This document shows positions 22,479 to 33,579 of a stretch of DNA of 64,000 nucleotides, one piece after another. Every line of letters starts with the position of its first letter. The first letter of the stretch is position 1. Made by a program: the position numbers and the translations under genes. Source of the stretch: Notospermus geniculatus (Eukaryota; Nemertea; Pilidiophora; Heteronemertea; Lineidae); NCBI GenBank assembly GCA_002633025.1, contig NMRB01001897.1:14090-78089 (forward strand), in the 5' to 3' direction. The notes below the pieces were generated by a model that was not told the origin of the DNA, searched no databases, and saw nothing but the letters and a program-made list of their open reading frames with translations.

Positions 22479-22654
22479 AGGCGCCTCTCCACGAGTGTTT
22501 TCTCGAAGAAGTTGGCTCAATGGGCAATGGGCAATTCACCATTATTTGTTCCTCACATCTTACGCTGAGACCAATGACATAAACAATTGCTCGCAGCTGA
22601 GTTGCCCATTGAGACCCAACTTGCGCGAGAAAACTCTCACGTGGAGAGGCGCCT
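22479..22654. mobile_element. Palindromic MITE with AGGCGCCTCTCCACG ends
   Basis: AGGCGCCTCTCCACG...GTTTTCTCG...CAATGGGCAA on the left is mirrored by TTGCCCATTGAG...CGAGAAAAC...CGTGGAGAGGCGCCT on the right. It is flanked by TAA on the left and TAG on the right, close to a 3-bp TAA duplication of the PIF/Harbinger type. Confidence 0.75.
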
Positions 22655-23617
22655 TAGGCCGAACAGCAACACATTCATAGATTACGTTCCTTCATTACCT
22701 TAGGAAGCTATACTGTACATGAGATTCTGGAATTATTGGTTGTTTACTGCTTTTTTGCTAAAAACGTGAATATTGATGAACGAAGTTGCTCCTCAGAGGA
22801 ATTGAGTGCTACCTATGAACAAGTCAGAGAACTACAAGTCGTTGAGCAAGCAGAGAATGACAACCGACTGAATCAATCGCTTCAGATTTTAGTACCTCAT
22901 GGAAACACAAGATGGAACCACTATGAACATGTTCCTCTGCAGCTTTGAGTGATATTGGAGCTCAGCGTTCTGTCTCAAGTTCTGAGACATGACTGATTTT
23001 CATGATTACTATACATAACAGACAGAGGAAGGCTGTTTTCAGAGGCAACTTGTAAAAAGGTTCATTGTACTGTAACTTATTTTAAAAGCAGTTTTCTTTT
23101 CAGTTTCTTTTCAGGAATATCCTGTATTATGACTTCTAAAAATTTGGGGGTCTACCTAGTATACAGACATTTTTTTTCAAGAATTTGACAGTGGGAGTGC
23201 CAGTGAGCTTTACAAAACGATAATGACCCACAAAAAAACATTAAGAACCGCACTATTAACATCACATCCTGCGTGGACTTTATCAACCTCTGATCTGATC
23301 GATCGCCTTAATCAGCTATATTAAGTCACCCCTCGATCCAATCAACCTTCGTATGATAAGATTGGCACCAGCACGCCACCAGCAAACACACCTATTGACT
23401 GACACTGACAACCCTAATAAATTTCATTATTTACCCAAGGCAATATTGGAGTTTTTATGAGATTAATTTCAGAGGGTTTTGGCAGCATTCTGTCCATTCG
23501 TTTACCTCAGTTGTCAGAATGGTAAAAATGTGTAATCAAGATTCTTTTCGATCATGTCATGGGATTTTGTGAGAGAGCAATGGACAGTGAGAGTAGTGAC
23601 ATCTACAGTGCAGACCA

Positions 23618-23715
23618 TGAACTTAAATCCAGTCACAACGGCTGTCAGAGTATCTGGCCGAGTGAGTGCCACCTCAGAGATCATGGGATTGATCCCGAAC
23701 TGATCCTGCTATTCA
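23618..23715 (+). mobile_element. Probable tRNA-derived SINE head
   Basis: CTGGCCGAGTGAGTGCCACC resembles a tRNA A-box and D-arm, and GGGATTGATCCCGAAC (23685-23700) resembles the T-arm and B-box. It is truncated or followed by unrelated sequence. Confidence 0.5.
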
Positions 23716-23806
23716 TGTGTGATAGAGGGAGCAACTCTTTGGTAGCGTTTGTTCCTCTGGGGCCCTGTGGTTCCAACACTTTTAGAAGAAAGGCAAAATT
23801 GGTACT

Positions 23807-23983
23807 CAGGGACAGATCCACAATTTCGGAAAAGAGGGGGTGCACTGTGCTAGAAACATTGAAATCTGCGGTGAATTTCAATGATTTGCTCAAAATTTCA
23901 GAATTTCGCGGCCAATTTTAGAGATTTTTTGGCTGAAAGGGGGAGGCGTGTGCCGGATGCGCCCCCCCTTGGATCCGCGCCTG
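23807..23983. mobile_element. MITE with CAGG-GGATCC ends, GTACT target duplication
   Basis: It begins CAGGGACAGATCCACAATTT and ends CTTGGATCCGCGCCTG. The 5-bp sequence GTACT lies on both sides (23802-23806 and 23984-23988), an exact target duplication. The interior is nearly the same as the fragment at 41646-41771. Confidence 0.85.
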
Positions 23984-24709
23984 GTACTGGAGCTCAAGTT
24001 TCCATGTTTTCTGGATTAGTTCTCTACAACTGTATTTAAGCTTATATGGAATGACTAAAGTAACGTTAGAGGATGTTTTTTACTCTTCCTGTATACATGT
24101 AGCAGTAATTAAAATGATGATCTGATATTATAGTATTGTAAATACAACCCTTTGAAACAAGAAACCTTTACAACCCAAGAAAGCACTTTGTTTCAAGTGT
24201 CACTTTTCCATTTCATCTCTGCTATTTCATCACCTTTCATCATTGTTCATTTCAGTGTAAAAATGGCTTATAATATTTCTATACAATATGACGAAATGTC
24301 ATTGTACTTTAATTAGAATCTTCAGGATTTTGCATTGTGCAGTGATCATGTTGATGCTGCTGCAACATTTCCTGCTTACCATATTATTGTGAGGGGTATT
24401 TCATAGAGAATTTGAGAAAGTGAATGCTATTCCTATTTCACCTTCTCACTGCCAAAGCCAAATTCGTAGCAAGGAACTAAGCCTGGCAAGGTTTTATGAA
24501 TATGGGCCCTGATCGCCAGCGAACAAAATGTGTGCTGGACAGCGATGCGTGGAAGCTTCTTGCCAGCGATATCGCCTAGTCTGCAGAGGCTGGCGAGAAG
24601 ATTGGTGGCAAGTTGATTACTTGTGATATCTTTTGGTTTGCTACCATGTGAGGAAAACATTCATTTCAACAGTACCAGGGGCATAAACGTTCTTCTTGCA
24701 CAAACTCTA

Positions 24710-24912
24710 TAGACCGTTCTCAAATTGACCACAACCTCTGTCTGAAGCTGAATGACGTGACGCAGACAACCCCATGACAGTGACGTCGAAGACGTTGCGT
24801 CAGACTTGACCATTGCTGAATCATGGATGGCGTCACGTCAGTCGGTTTCAGATCGAGATTCTGGTTCAGATTTCGGCGGAAGTGCACCGATCTGAGATTT
24901 GAGAATTGTCTA
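24710..24912. mobile_element. TAGACCGTTCTCAAATTG MITE, copy 2
   Basis: The left end TAGACCGTTCTCAAATTGAC follows TA at 24708-24709. The right end TTTGAGAATTGTCTA is the inverted copy with mismatches. The interior CTGTCTGAAGCTGAATGACG and GACGTTGCGTCAGAC matches the 20.6-kb copy. Confidence 0.75.
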
Positions 24913-25049
24913 TTCCATCTTGGATCCCGAGCTAGAAACAAGAACAACATTAAAAGGAAATTGTGATTTATTTGATGCAGATCCTGTACAGCAGAACGGA
25001 ATTGTACCGATACATGACTGAAGGAAGAGAAACTAGTATCTGCCATAGA

Positions 25050-25580
25050 AGTTGGCCTACAAAGCAACTACAACAATGATACACTGTATTTCAATATCTA
25101 AAAGGCCAGGCATGAAAATTAAGGGTCAGTACCCACTGGTGATAACTAGAAGAAGAAACTGTATCAAGTTGACCAATAGCCTACAGTAATAGTGATTTGA
25201 TAACTTCAAATGTAAAGGATTACAGGTTCCTTTCATGCTTTTTTACTTGCATATTTTCTTGTTTACGGAAAAAAATTGGCCATGGCATTAAAGTGTTAAA
25301 GGGCCATAAGAGGCAGCTCCAAATGCACATTTTGATACCGCCATTCCACAAATAAATGGCATGAGGACCTAACTGTGCCAAACATTGCAAGTAAAATGCA
25401 CTACTAAATGTCAACATTTGGGCCCAAATCAACTGATTAATTACATTAGATCAGAAGCCACTAATGAGATAGTGCTAATAATAGGATACTTTGCTAATTA
25501 ATGTTTAACGATTACTTTAATGCAGATTTGAGGCACATGTTAGTTGTCCCAACATAACAGACCACTTGCATACACACTAG
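25050..25580. other. Intergenic, nothing recognised
   Basis: Short ORFs only; no repeat seen. Confidence 0.45.
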
Positions 25581-25764
25581 ATATTGCATAAACCAGAGGC
25601 GTAGCTAGCTTTATGGCTGGCGTAGGGTGGCAAAATTCATCAAGTCTGAAGGGTGAAGCTGGAGGGGGGATTGAAAATCTACACCCTCTCAGATGCATTT
25701 TCCCCACACCTGACACAACAAGAACTTGGCTCGAAGAGGGGAAATGACATTTTAGAGCAAAAAT

Positions 25765-25939
25765 CAGGCGCGGATCCAGGGGGAGCACACCCGGCCCGTG
25801 CCCCCTCTATTTTGTGGAAAATCTTTAAAATTGACCGGGAAATTTCGAAATTTTGAAAAGATGTTAAAATTTGACCGAGGTTTTCCACGATGTGCGCTGG
25901 CTGTGCCCCCTCTTTCCCATGATTCTGGATCCGCTCCTG
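25765..25939. mobile_element. MITE with CAGG-CGGATCC ends, AAAAT target duplication
   Basis: It begins CAGGCGCGGATCCAGGGGG and ends CTGGATCCGCTCCTG. It is flanked by AAAAT on both sides (25760-25764 and 25940-25944). Its interior is related to the 54.3-kb copy (AAATTTTGAAAAGATGTTAAAA in inverse orientation). Confidence 0.85.
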
Positions 25940-26098
25940 AAAATTAGTTTTGTCACTTTTCGCTTTGGGGGTAGCCCTCTGCCCCCCCNACTTAAACCTT
26001 GACCCTGATCCCTGTAGTGTTAAGGGACTTCTCCACTTGATAGAAACTTCTTGCATCCAGAAAGATGACCACGAGTGTATGATATAATACTGCAATCA

Positions 26099-27943
26099 TT
26101 ACATGAGATCTCTACTAGGCCTCCTTCGCCTGATATCCGATGCATTTGGCGAATCCCCTTTTTTGTCCTGTGTTCTACTCTCAGGACCTTTCTCTGATTG
26201 TGTTGTGGAAGAAGCACCATTGTCTAGGGTCTCTTCCACATTTTTCTCCCCACCAGTTAGCTCAGCATCAGGATTATGCTTTCCATTAACTGGTTCTTTT
26301 GTATCCTCAGAGAAAGTCACTTTACCCTTTTCATGCTTTTCACCCTTTTCAAGTTTTGTGTCCTTCCACACTGCATCCCCAACCTCATCAGCTCCCAAAT
26401 CCCCCGATTCCTCCGGAGCAGTCACAGTAATACTTGGTGATTCCTTCTTCAATATTCCCTTCTTCTCTCCTTTATCTTTTGACCTCCGTCGTCGCCGTGC
26501 TTTCTTCCCCTCTGAAGGCTTTTCTTGGCTCTCCTTCTCAGAAGGACCACTTTCCATCTTACTTTTCATCGTCGGACTCTTTGAACCCTCTCTTGTTAAT
26601 CCAGCTGAAGTTGGAGACTGACCTTGCTTTTTTCTAGGACTCTTCGGTTTTTCCTGCTTCTCGGGTACAGAACTTGGAACCCCCTCAGACTTCTGTCCAG
26701 CAGGCATCAGATTATTGTCTTCATCAGTTACTGAATTTTCCTTCTCATGTTTCTGAGGCTCTTCCACCGGCTGTCTTGTTTCCTCCTGCATTTTCTTCGC
26801 TGGAGAAGATCCCTTCGAAACTTGCTGCGGCCTCTGCTTCTTAGGACTTCTAGATTCCCGCTTTTTCCTCGGACTTTTAGCACCCTCTGTGCCATCCGCA
26901 GCAGTGTCTCTGACCTTATTCCTCCTCTTCGACACCTGAGGCTTTGTCGGACTCAGACCCCCAACGGTAAGAACATCAACGCTATGTCTATGGGGTGAAA
27001 CTGGTGTCTCTGATTCCTTGTCTTCAGCAGTTGTGGCCATATCGTCTTTGGTTTCATAACCCGACGTACTTCCTTCAGGCACCGACTTACCCCTTTTCAA
27101 ATCACGCTGCCGTCGCATCTGCGGCGTCATTTCAAGCAGAACAACCTTGACCTCTTCCTCCGGTTCTGACGGTGGGCTATCACTCTCCTCCTCTGATTCT
27201 TCTACCGGCTTGTTGCCGGTGCAACTCCTGAACAACTTCCCCCAACATTTCGTCTTTGAATCCTGAAGCTCAATCTCACCTTTACTCGAACGTGTCGACT
27301 GAATCGACGCCACTGATTTCCTCCCAAGTTCTTCAGCCTGCTTATTTTTTTCTTGCTTTTCTTCAAGTTCTAAAGCTCTACCGATGGTCAAAATATCTTG
27401 CAACGTAAGCGACGGATCCCTTTGGGCACGCCTGCGGAGACGGGGCATATTACACGTGAAAATCAACCGTGATTTGATTTGCTTGTCAATATCATCAAAA
27501 TAACACCTATTCGCATATTCCCTTAACCGTGCTTCGTATTGGTGAATACTTTCCCCTTTCTCCTGCGTAAGTTTCCGAAAAAGGTGAATCTCATATATAT
27601 TATCCTGCATCGGGGCGAAATATTGCGAAAGTCGAGTTTTTGCGATCTCGTAATCTTTCTCGCCACCTCTCATTGGAAGTGTTGCAAAGATCTCACACAC
27701 TTCGTCGCCGACGTAATAGAATAGCATCGCACGTTTCACAGCATCTTTTTGAACATCTAAAGCATCCAGGAAGTTATCGAAACGGTTGATCCATTTCTCC
27801 CACCGTATGCCAAGGAGGCCGGGATCGGAACACATCTCGAGCGGTGGGAAGTACGGAGGCCGTGGAATCTCACTCACGTTCTCCAAGACTTTTTCGTAAT
27901 GTTCCTTCCGTAACATCATCTGCCAAGACTTCGTCTCTGCCAT
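26099..27943 (-). CDS. Gag-like protein with long charged C-terminal tail; no pol
   Basis: An uninterrupted 614-codon ORF runs from the ATG at 27943 (context CAAAATGG, purine at -3) to TAA at 26101-26099. Residues ~45-195 have the pattern of Ty3/gypsy-type Gag matrix-capsid regions: W-x-x-W near residue 48, a KRAMLFYYVGDEVCEIFATL segment (70-89), Y-F near 108, F-R-K-L-T-Q...G-E-S-x-x-Q (122-135), R-L-R-E-Y (139-143), and L-T-L-Q-D-I-L (179-185). Residues ~200-614 are low complexity, rich in K, E, S, P and R: an acidic stretch (249-264), repeated SPRKK/SPKK motifs (357-369, 435-439), and an arginine/lysine block (480-500) like a nuclear-localisation signal. There is no CCHC knuckle, protease, reverse transcriptase or integrase here or in the flanks, and no LTR pair is visible. 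Gag proteins assemble shells around RNA; retention of only gag suggests either a domesticated gene or a gag-only relic. Expression and cellular role are unknown. Confidence 0.85.
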   Translation of the reverse strand: MAETKSWQMMLRKEHYEKVLENVSEIPRPPYFPPLEMCSDPGLLGIRWEKWINRFDNFLDALDVQKDAVKRAMLFYYVGDEVCEIFATLPMRGGEKDYEIAKTRLSQYFAPMQDNIYEIHLFRKLTQEKGESIHQYEARLREYANRCYFDDIDKQIKSRLIFTCNMPRLRRRAQRDPSLTLQDILTIGRALELEEKQEKNKQAEELGRKSVASIQSTRSSKGEIELQDSKTKCWGKLFRSCTGNKPVEESEEESDSPPSEPEEEVKVVLLEMTPQMRRQRDLKRGKSVPEGSTSGYETKDDMATTAEDKESETPVSPHRHSVDVLTVGGLSPTKPQVSKRRNKVRDTAADGTEGAKSPRKKRESRSPKKQRPQQVSKGSSPAKKMQEETRQPVEEPQKHEKENSVTDEDNNLMPAGQKSEGVPSSVPEKQEKPKSPRKKQGQSPTSAGLTREGSKSPTMKSKMESGPSEKESQEKPSEGKKARRRRRSKDKGEKKGILKKESPSITVTAPEESGDLGADEVGDAVWKDTKLEKGEKHEKGKVTFSEDTKEPVNGKHNPDAELTGGEKNVEETLDNGASSTTQSEKGPESRTQDKKGDSPNASDIRRRRPSRDLM

Positions 27944-28220
27944 TTTGCCGACTGAGCAGATATCCTCAACTGCAGAATTTCATCAGGGAAATGACACACG
28001 AAGTAAGAGTCAAATTTTGTAACACTTTGAAGTAGAAGAGACTCGATCCCTTCAGTTGATTGAATGTATCCTCATCTGCTAAAATCCTTTTGTGGAAGAA
28101 CGCACAAAATATAGTCAAAGTTCCTGGTATAGGAGAGACTCCCTTAAAGCCTAGCGTAGATAAACGCAAACACAGTCCTCTCAAATTTTATAGCAACTGG
28201 AAGTTGAAAATGTCAATGTA
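27944..28220 (-). other. Upstream flank of the gag-like gene
   Basis: This is the ~280 bases upstream of the gag-like start on the minus strand. No TATA box, primer-binding site or LTR end is evident. A lone TTAAAGCCTAGCGTAGAT at 28143 resembles the end of the 35.4-kb MITE (TAAAGCCTAGCG), but only one end is present. Confidence 0.4.
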
Positions 28221-28499
28221 TAATTCATAACACATTAATAACATCCCTTGCAAAGCACATACAACAGCTGTTAATGTTGTGAAACAGTGTATCCGTTTAC
28301 ATTTGATATGATTTCAGAACAGTGCACAGCTCTCAGCTGATGAATGGGTATGATGTAAAATGTTTAGTCTATGACGATCAATATCATGGGATAATGAATT
28401 TTTGTCAATGGTATTTTGTACTGCCAGCCTCCAGTATCATTTCAATATCTCTCACGCACTGCATCGAATGTTTTACAGGAGAAGTACACTGTACCGGAA

Positions 28500-28985
28500 G
28501 TTTTTAGCCGATACAACAACCAACACTCCAAGGTCTTATATTGCCTTCACGCCCATCACACTCTGCATAACCAGCATTCCAGTATAACAATGTCCCTATA
28601 TAACAAACATTCCAGTATCACGATATCCTTGCCAATTGCACTTATTCCAATACACTTGCACTTATTCCAGTACACAATACTCCAGTATCACAATATCCTG
28701 GTCCATCACACTCTGCATCATCAATGTTCCAGTATCACAAGTCTGATATCCTTGTATATCACAACTTGCAAAACAAACTTTCCAGTATAACAGTGTCCCT
28801 GCATAACAACATTCCAGTATCACAATATCATTGTCCCTCACACTTTCGTATCCTTATCCACACTTGCATAACATTCCAGTCTCACAATATCCTTGTCAAT
28901 AACACTTTGCATAACAGTCCATAACAATATCCTTGTGCTAGTATGACTTGTTCATCACATACGTATATCCAAACGTTCCAAAGAC
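28500..28985. repeat. Degenerate minisatellite, unit around TTCCAGTATCACAATATCC
   Basis: The words CCAGTATCACAATATCC(TT) and TGCATAACA(N)CATTCCAG recur about ten times with variable spacing (roughly 30-50 bases). Copies begin near 28576, 28609, 28682, 28726, 28779, 28810 and 28873. ORFs read through it are low-complexity by-products. Confidence 0.75.
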
Positions 28986-28999
28986 AATGATTATATCAA

Positions 29000-31900
29000 C
29001 ACACTCTCCATAACTGACCTGCCAAGATTGTTATATATGTGTGGTAAACAGTCCAGAATCAAACAGTCCAGAATCACAAATGTCATTTTTTAGATCTTGC
29101 AAAACAAACCGTTCTATGGTCTGTATCACCGGTCAGATCACAAACGTTTCATCTTCACCCATCACAATGTTGCACAGCAAACATTTTCAACAAGTCTTCT
29201 TCTGATGTAGTTTGTCTCAATTCCTCCAAGAATCACGCCGCTACATGTGAACAATATCAATTGTACTGATCACAAGAAAACACCAAGTAGGCCAATGTGA
29301 TCATCAAATGTGAACATGAGGGTTCACACAATCAGAAGTTCAGTTTACCCACATATACACCGACAATCCGAGCACAACCGCCAGAATGATCAAAGTCTAT
29401 ACGACAGAGCCTCCATGTTGAACATAATTGCAAGGATTATGCAACATCCCGTCATGTCACCAGATGCCACAGCCATGATATTCTTACGTAAAGACCTCCA
29501 TGAGCGTCTGTCTACCCCAAGCTTCCACACACGATATCATCATGAATATTTCCACGGGCCATCTCCTACGCTCCCAACACCGTTAATTTTCATAAATTTC
29601 ATTTGGGTGTGCAAGGATGCCTGAATTATGAATACACCACATCAGCCTGCGTAACTTATCTTAAGTGTTATCCAAATATGAAACTATGCCTCATATGCGA
29701 AATCGGTTTTTCAGTACGTTGAAGCTATTAGATCCATCTGCCGATGTGGGCTTTTGGGATCCCAATAGAAGTCTGTCAATTTATGCAGAATTCAATTAGA
29801 GCGACCGTATTAACAATTCCACTGCTGCTACGAGGTTGGATGTTGACTGTAGCAGATAGGATCAGAATTATTATGTACATTAAATTTTTTTACACGATGT
29901 AGTTCAATATCATGTGCAGGAATTTACTCTGACGTCTGATTTATCTGCCTCAACAGAATGGTTCAATAAAAGTGTATGTTCCATAAAAGGTGGTAGGGCT
30001 CTTCCTTCTGCTGCTAAATTATTTTGCAAGAAAACTTGTCAATTTTTAAACATTCAGTGCAGACATCTGTGTGGATAATCTCTACATTATATCCACTTCA
30101 TATTTTGGGAGCAGAGATTATCAGCAAACAGTGCTGCCATCTGTTGGTAACGTTTGATAACAAATGTCACCATTCACCCTTCCGTACATGTGTCCAAGTA
30201 GCAGGCTGCTTGCCATCAGATATCGGATTCTGAACAGGTCGTTAAGGGCAGTCTGGGCACTTGTACTGAGCGGTGCATGGTGATGGCATTGGCAAATGCT
30301 GGATAGATTCTGATGTTCCGCCATACAGGCAACATCAGCAGCAAAAGTGTTAAGGGACCAGTTGAGTTCCACAAAATTTCTTCAGCAACGGTTTGACATG
30401 AAGTCCATTGACTACTCCTCACTGTATCAGCCGTCCAATCAAAAACTCCTTCAAACTGCTACATAAAGTCACCTTATCGACTGCTTTCACACTGGAAATA
30501 TGTCCAATGAAAAGTCCTCCGAATTTCCAAGTATATGTCTCCAATACTAGGTATTGACATACACCATCACAATGGCACTAAAATCCTTCAACTTACTGGA
30601 ACATACATCCAACGAAAAATAACTTCAATTTCCAAGTTCATGTCTCTCTTAGATACTGATGCACACCAACAGCACAAGACCTAACAGACTGGGACTTAAA
30701 AGAGGCACGTTCCTTTACTTCTTGATATCCGAGTCTTGGTTTAGTCAACTTTGAATTCAAACGTGATGTTCTTCATCCGACTTCCACGAATCCATGCATA
30801 TTTTATCCTAGGATAGAAGATGAAAGAAGCCCACTCCTTTTCTTCTTAATATCCACGTCTTAGTTGAGTAGACTTTGAATTAGAATGCTGGAGCTCTTCG
30901 TCTGACTTCTACCAATCGACGTTTATATTATTCTAACAGCAAGTGTTCCTTAAGTCGGAGACTTGTAGAGTTGCACGTTGTTTACCTTCGCCAACAAAAC
31001 ATTTCACAAGCCTCCACGTACAGGAGGATATCCAAACTCATCCATTTCTCACCATCGATCCAGCACCGGTTCCGTCTGACAAGAGGTGTACGTTTAATAA
31101 GCAAACTCCAAAGAAAACGTGATGCTTTCCTTGAGCACGTACAAAAAGCAACGTTCATTATCCACACAACCTATAGAGCGCTGTCGGTTTCATAGCTAAA
31201 CTGTCGTTTAGTAAAATATGTCGCCGTTGCTCAAGCGAAATGGAGTCAGCTGCACAAAGTCACGATTATCCCATTAGTGGAAGGCCCGTCTGAAAATAGT
31301 TCTGGATGAAGATGAATGCATCAGGATGCTGAGGAAATGAGCAACGACTAAATAAGACAATACACATAACCATCACCAGCGTGCGAGTTTTAGTCTGATA
31401 TTGATCCATGCAGCGAAATAATCCATAAACCATCGCACATTGAATGCCTCAGACACAGTACCGGTAGATTGCCTGCTATTTCTCCGCAATACGCTGCATC
31501 GAGTGTTTACCATTGCCGTTGTACATTTCGTGCAGCCAGGCATTCATGTGAAGGATAGAGCTGTAGAGCCAGTGTTGTAGACAGCTCGTCATAACACTCG
31601 TCTTAAGTGAACAAGTCAAGGTTTCTTTCCATCGTCAGAAGCAGACGTGGCTGTGAGGCGATGTTCTCATGCAACTGGTGAATCGTGTCTAGCTGTGGAA
31701 ATGGAATGAAGGAACAGCATCGTGCTATCGGACAGTTATTACACAGTCAGCTTTCTTCGCAATTTCATCTCTCTGTACCAGAAGGAGGAAAACAGTCCTC
31801 TGAAGTGAAGTTAAGGTTTCTCAGGGAGAATGAAGGGAATGAAAAGCATCACAACTTCGGCTGTTGAACACTTTCATGAAGTCAGCGTTCTTGAGCAATG

Positions 31901-32500
31901 TTTCCTCTTTCCCTAATAGCAGGTAGAATTGAAGTACTACTCTTCACATTCATGACCTGCGTGGAATATTTCGGACAAAAACTGGATTCTGGATCATAGA
32001 GAGCAAGAATAAGGATTTGTCCAAGCCAACACAACATCAAGATTCCTTCCCGAAAATCTACTGGCTTCATCGCAAGGGAAGGAATTCCAGTCGAGAACCA
32101 GCGGCCATGCATTTTTTTGGCTGATGCTAGTATACATGTACATACAAAGAATTCACCACTGATTTTCACCTGGCGATTGGCCATAGACCATGTCAATCAG
32201 CACTTGGCTCATGACCTATCGTACTAGAAAAGTCAGGTCCTCTTTCCCAGCAAAGTTCACCCACCAAACCCGAACCACAAGCATCAAATTTTGTTACTGG
32301 CCGGCGGTTTGCCGCTGGGTGAACAATGAAGGAGTCGCACTGCACCGATGTAATCTGCAAGCGAAAAGTCACTGGTGTTTAGCATAACTGGCCTCAAGCG
32401 GGATGGTGATGGGAGTACAATGACCTATGGCCGTGCTGCAGAAACCAACGGATGCATTTTTTTTGTCATGTGCTTCTAGCAGTCTTTTCTAGAGTTTCAG
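29000..32500. other. Intergenic, weak degenerate repeats only
   Basis: No gene is supported over 3.5 kb. At 30480-30960 a ~160-base unit appears at least twice in diverged form (words TTGATATCCGAGTCTTGG / TTAATATCCACGTCTTAG, then GACTTTGAATT and CATCCGACTTC / CGTCTGACTTC). CTGCCATCTGTTGG at 30132 repeats a word at 18236. Confidence 0.45.
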
Positions 32501-32521
32501 ATTGTAAAGTTCCACTTGAAA

Positions 32522-32546
32522 AAGACCCTGGTTGGGGTCGAAAATT
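32522..32546 (+). repeat. Fragment of the GACCCTGGTTGGGGTCGAAAA family
   Basis: AAGACCCTGGTTGGGGTCGA followed by AAATT matches the 16.3-kb foldback right arm exactly over ~25 bases. No other part of the element is present here. Confidence 0.7.
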
Positions 32547-33359
32547 CATGAATTCTGGAGATTGACTTCTTGCTTATTATCATTTTGTGTGTCAATTCTG
32601 TGCTATTCTGTATCTTGCTTCTAGCATTAAATTCATATCCACAATTGCGTACTATCCTACCAGTGATCCAATGAGAGAAATTGCACGTGTACCGAAAGGT
32701 CTTCCCTGCTTTTATTTGTCTCCTTATGAACACTTATATGAGCTAAAAAAGATGTTGGGTCCTCCACGTCATCAAGACAACAGAAGGAGTTCTTCAAGAG
32801 CCAGAGTAGCTTGCCACTAAATCCTTCTTGCAGCAATTGTCTTGACAAGAGTTTTGGGGCTATGATGTTGATACAACATAAATTGCATTTCTGCCAAGCT
32901 ATAAAACATTATCAGCAGGAGAACACAACTCCCAGAGGCAAACGTGTTATCTTGGAAGTAATAACAAGGAATGGTTCGTGCAACATGTGCCGACGGCAAC
33001 TGAAGGCAAAGATTTAGCTCAGGAACTGTTTCTATGGAGAACCTGTTCTGTAAGGAGCACCTTTGCTCAGTGACTAAATGTCAGTGCACATGTATGTGCT
33101 CGGAGTGGAGCAAGGTTAAAATGATTTTTTTCTCCTATTTCACCAGTATGGATAAAGGGAACAGGAGAGTGGAAGTTCCTGAGCTTTCTTCACAAAGCTT
33201 CCATCAAACATGCTGACACGTCAGGTGCGTCCCCGTGATAAAGCACTCTGAAAGAATGGGTGGGGAGTCAGTTGATAATTGCTAATGACAGGTGCCACCT
33301 ACGATTGCCTGCGTCAGACGAAATCACGTGAAGAAATCATGGTCAGATCACTAAAGTGT

Positions 33360-33576
33360 GGACATTTGCAGGTCTGTGCATTTCTGCCAAAATCTCAACC
33401 GGAACCTTGATCTGAAACCGGTGACATGAAGTAATCCATAATTCAGCTATGGTCGACTCTGATGCAACATCTTCGAATTTGTTGTCTGCGTCATTCAGTT
33501 TCAGACCGAGCTATGGCTGAGGTTTCGGTAGAAGTGCGCAGATCTTTGTCGTTCATGTCAATTTGAGAATGGTCTA
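33360..33576. mobile_element. TAGACCGTTCTCAAATTG MITE, copy 3 (left end decayed)
   Basis: The right end GTCAATTTGAGAATGGTCTA is intact and followed by TA (33577-33578). The left end is decayed but the arm words AAAATCTCAACCGGAACC and TCAGACCGAGCTATGGCTGA still pair. Confidence 0.7.
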
Positions 33577-33579
33577 TAC

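Noticed and set aside
22102-22680. 192-codon plus-strand ORF
   Set aside because: It runs through a tRNA-derived SINE and a palindromic MITE and has no domain, so the open frame is incidental.
26103-26621. 172-codon plus-strand ORF opposite the gag-like gene
   Set aside because: It is the antisense shadow of the low-complexity tail of the minus-strand gene.
25000-28600. LTRs flanking the gag-like ORF
   Set aside because: I compared both flanks by eye and saw no direct repeat, primer-binding site or polypurine tract; a computed self-alignment would be decisive.
28500-28985. CRISPR-like array of repeated words
   Set aside because: The units are degenerate with irregular spacing in an animal-type genome; it is a decaying minisatellite.
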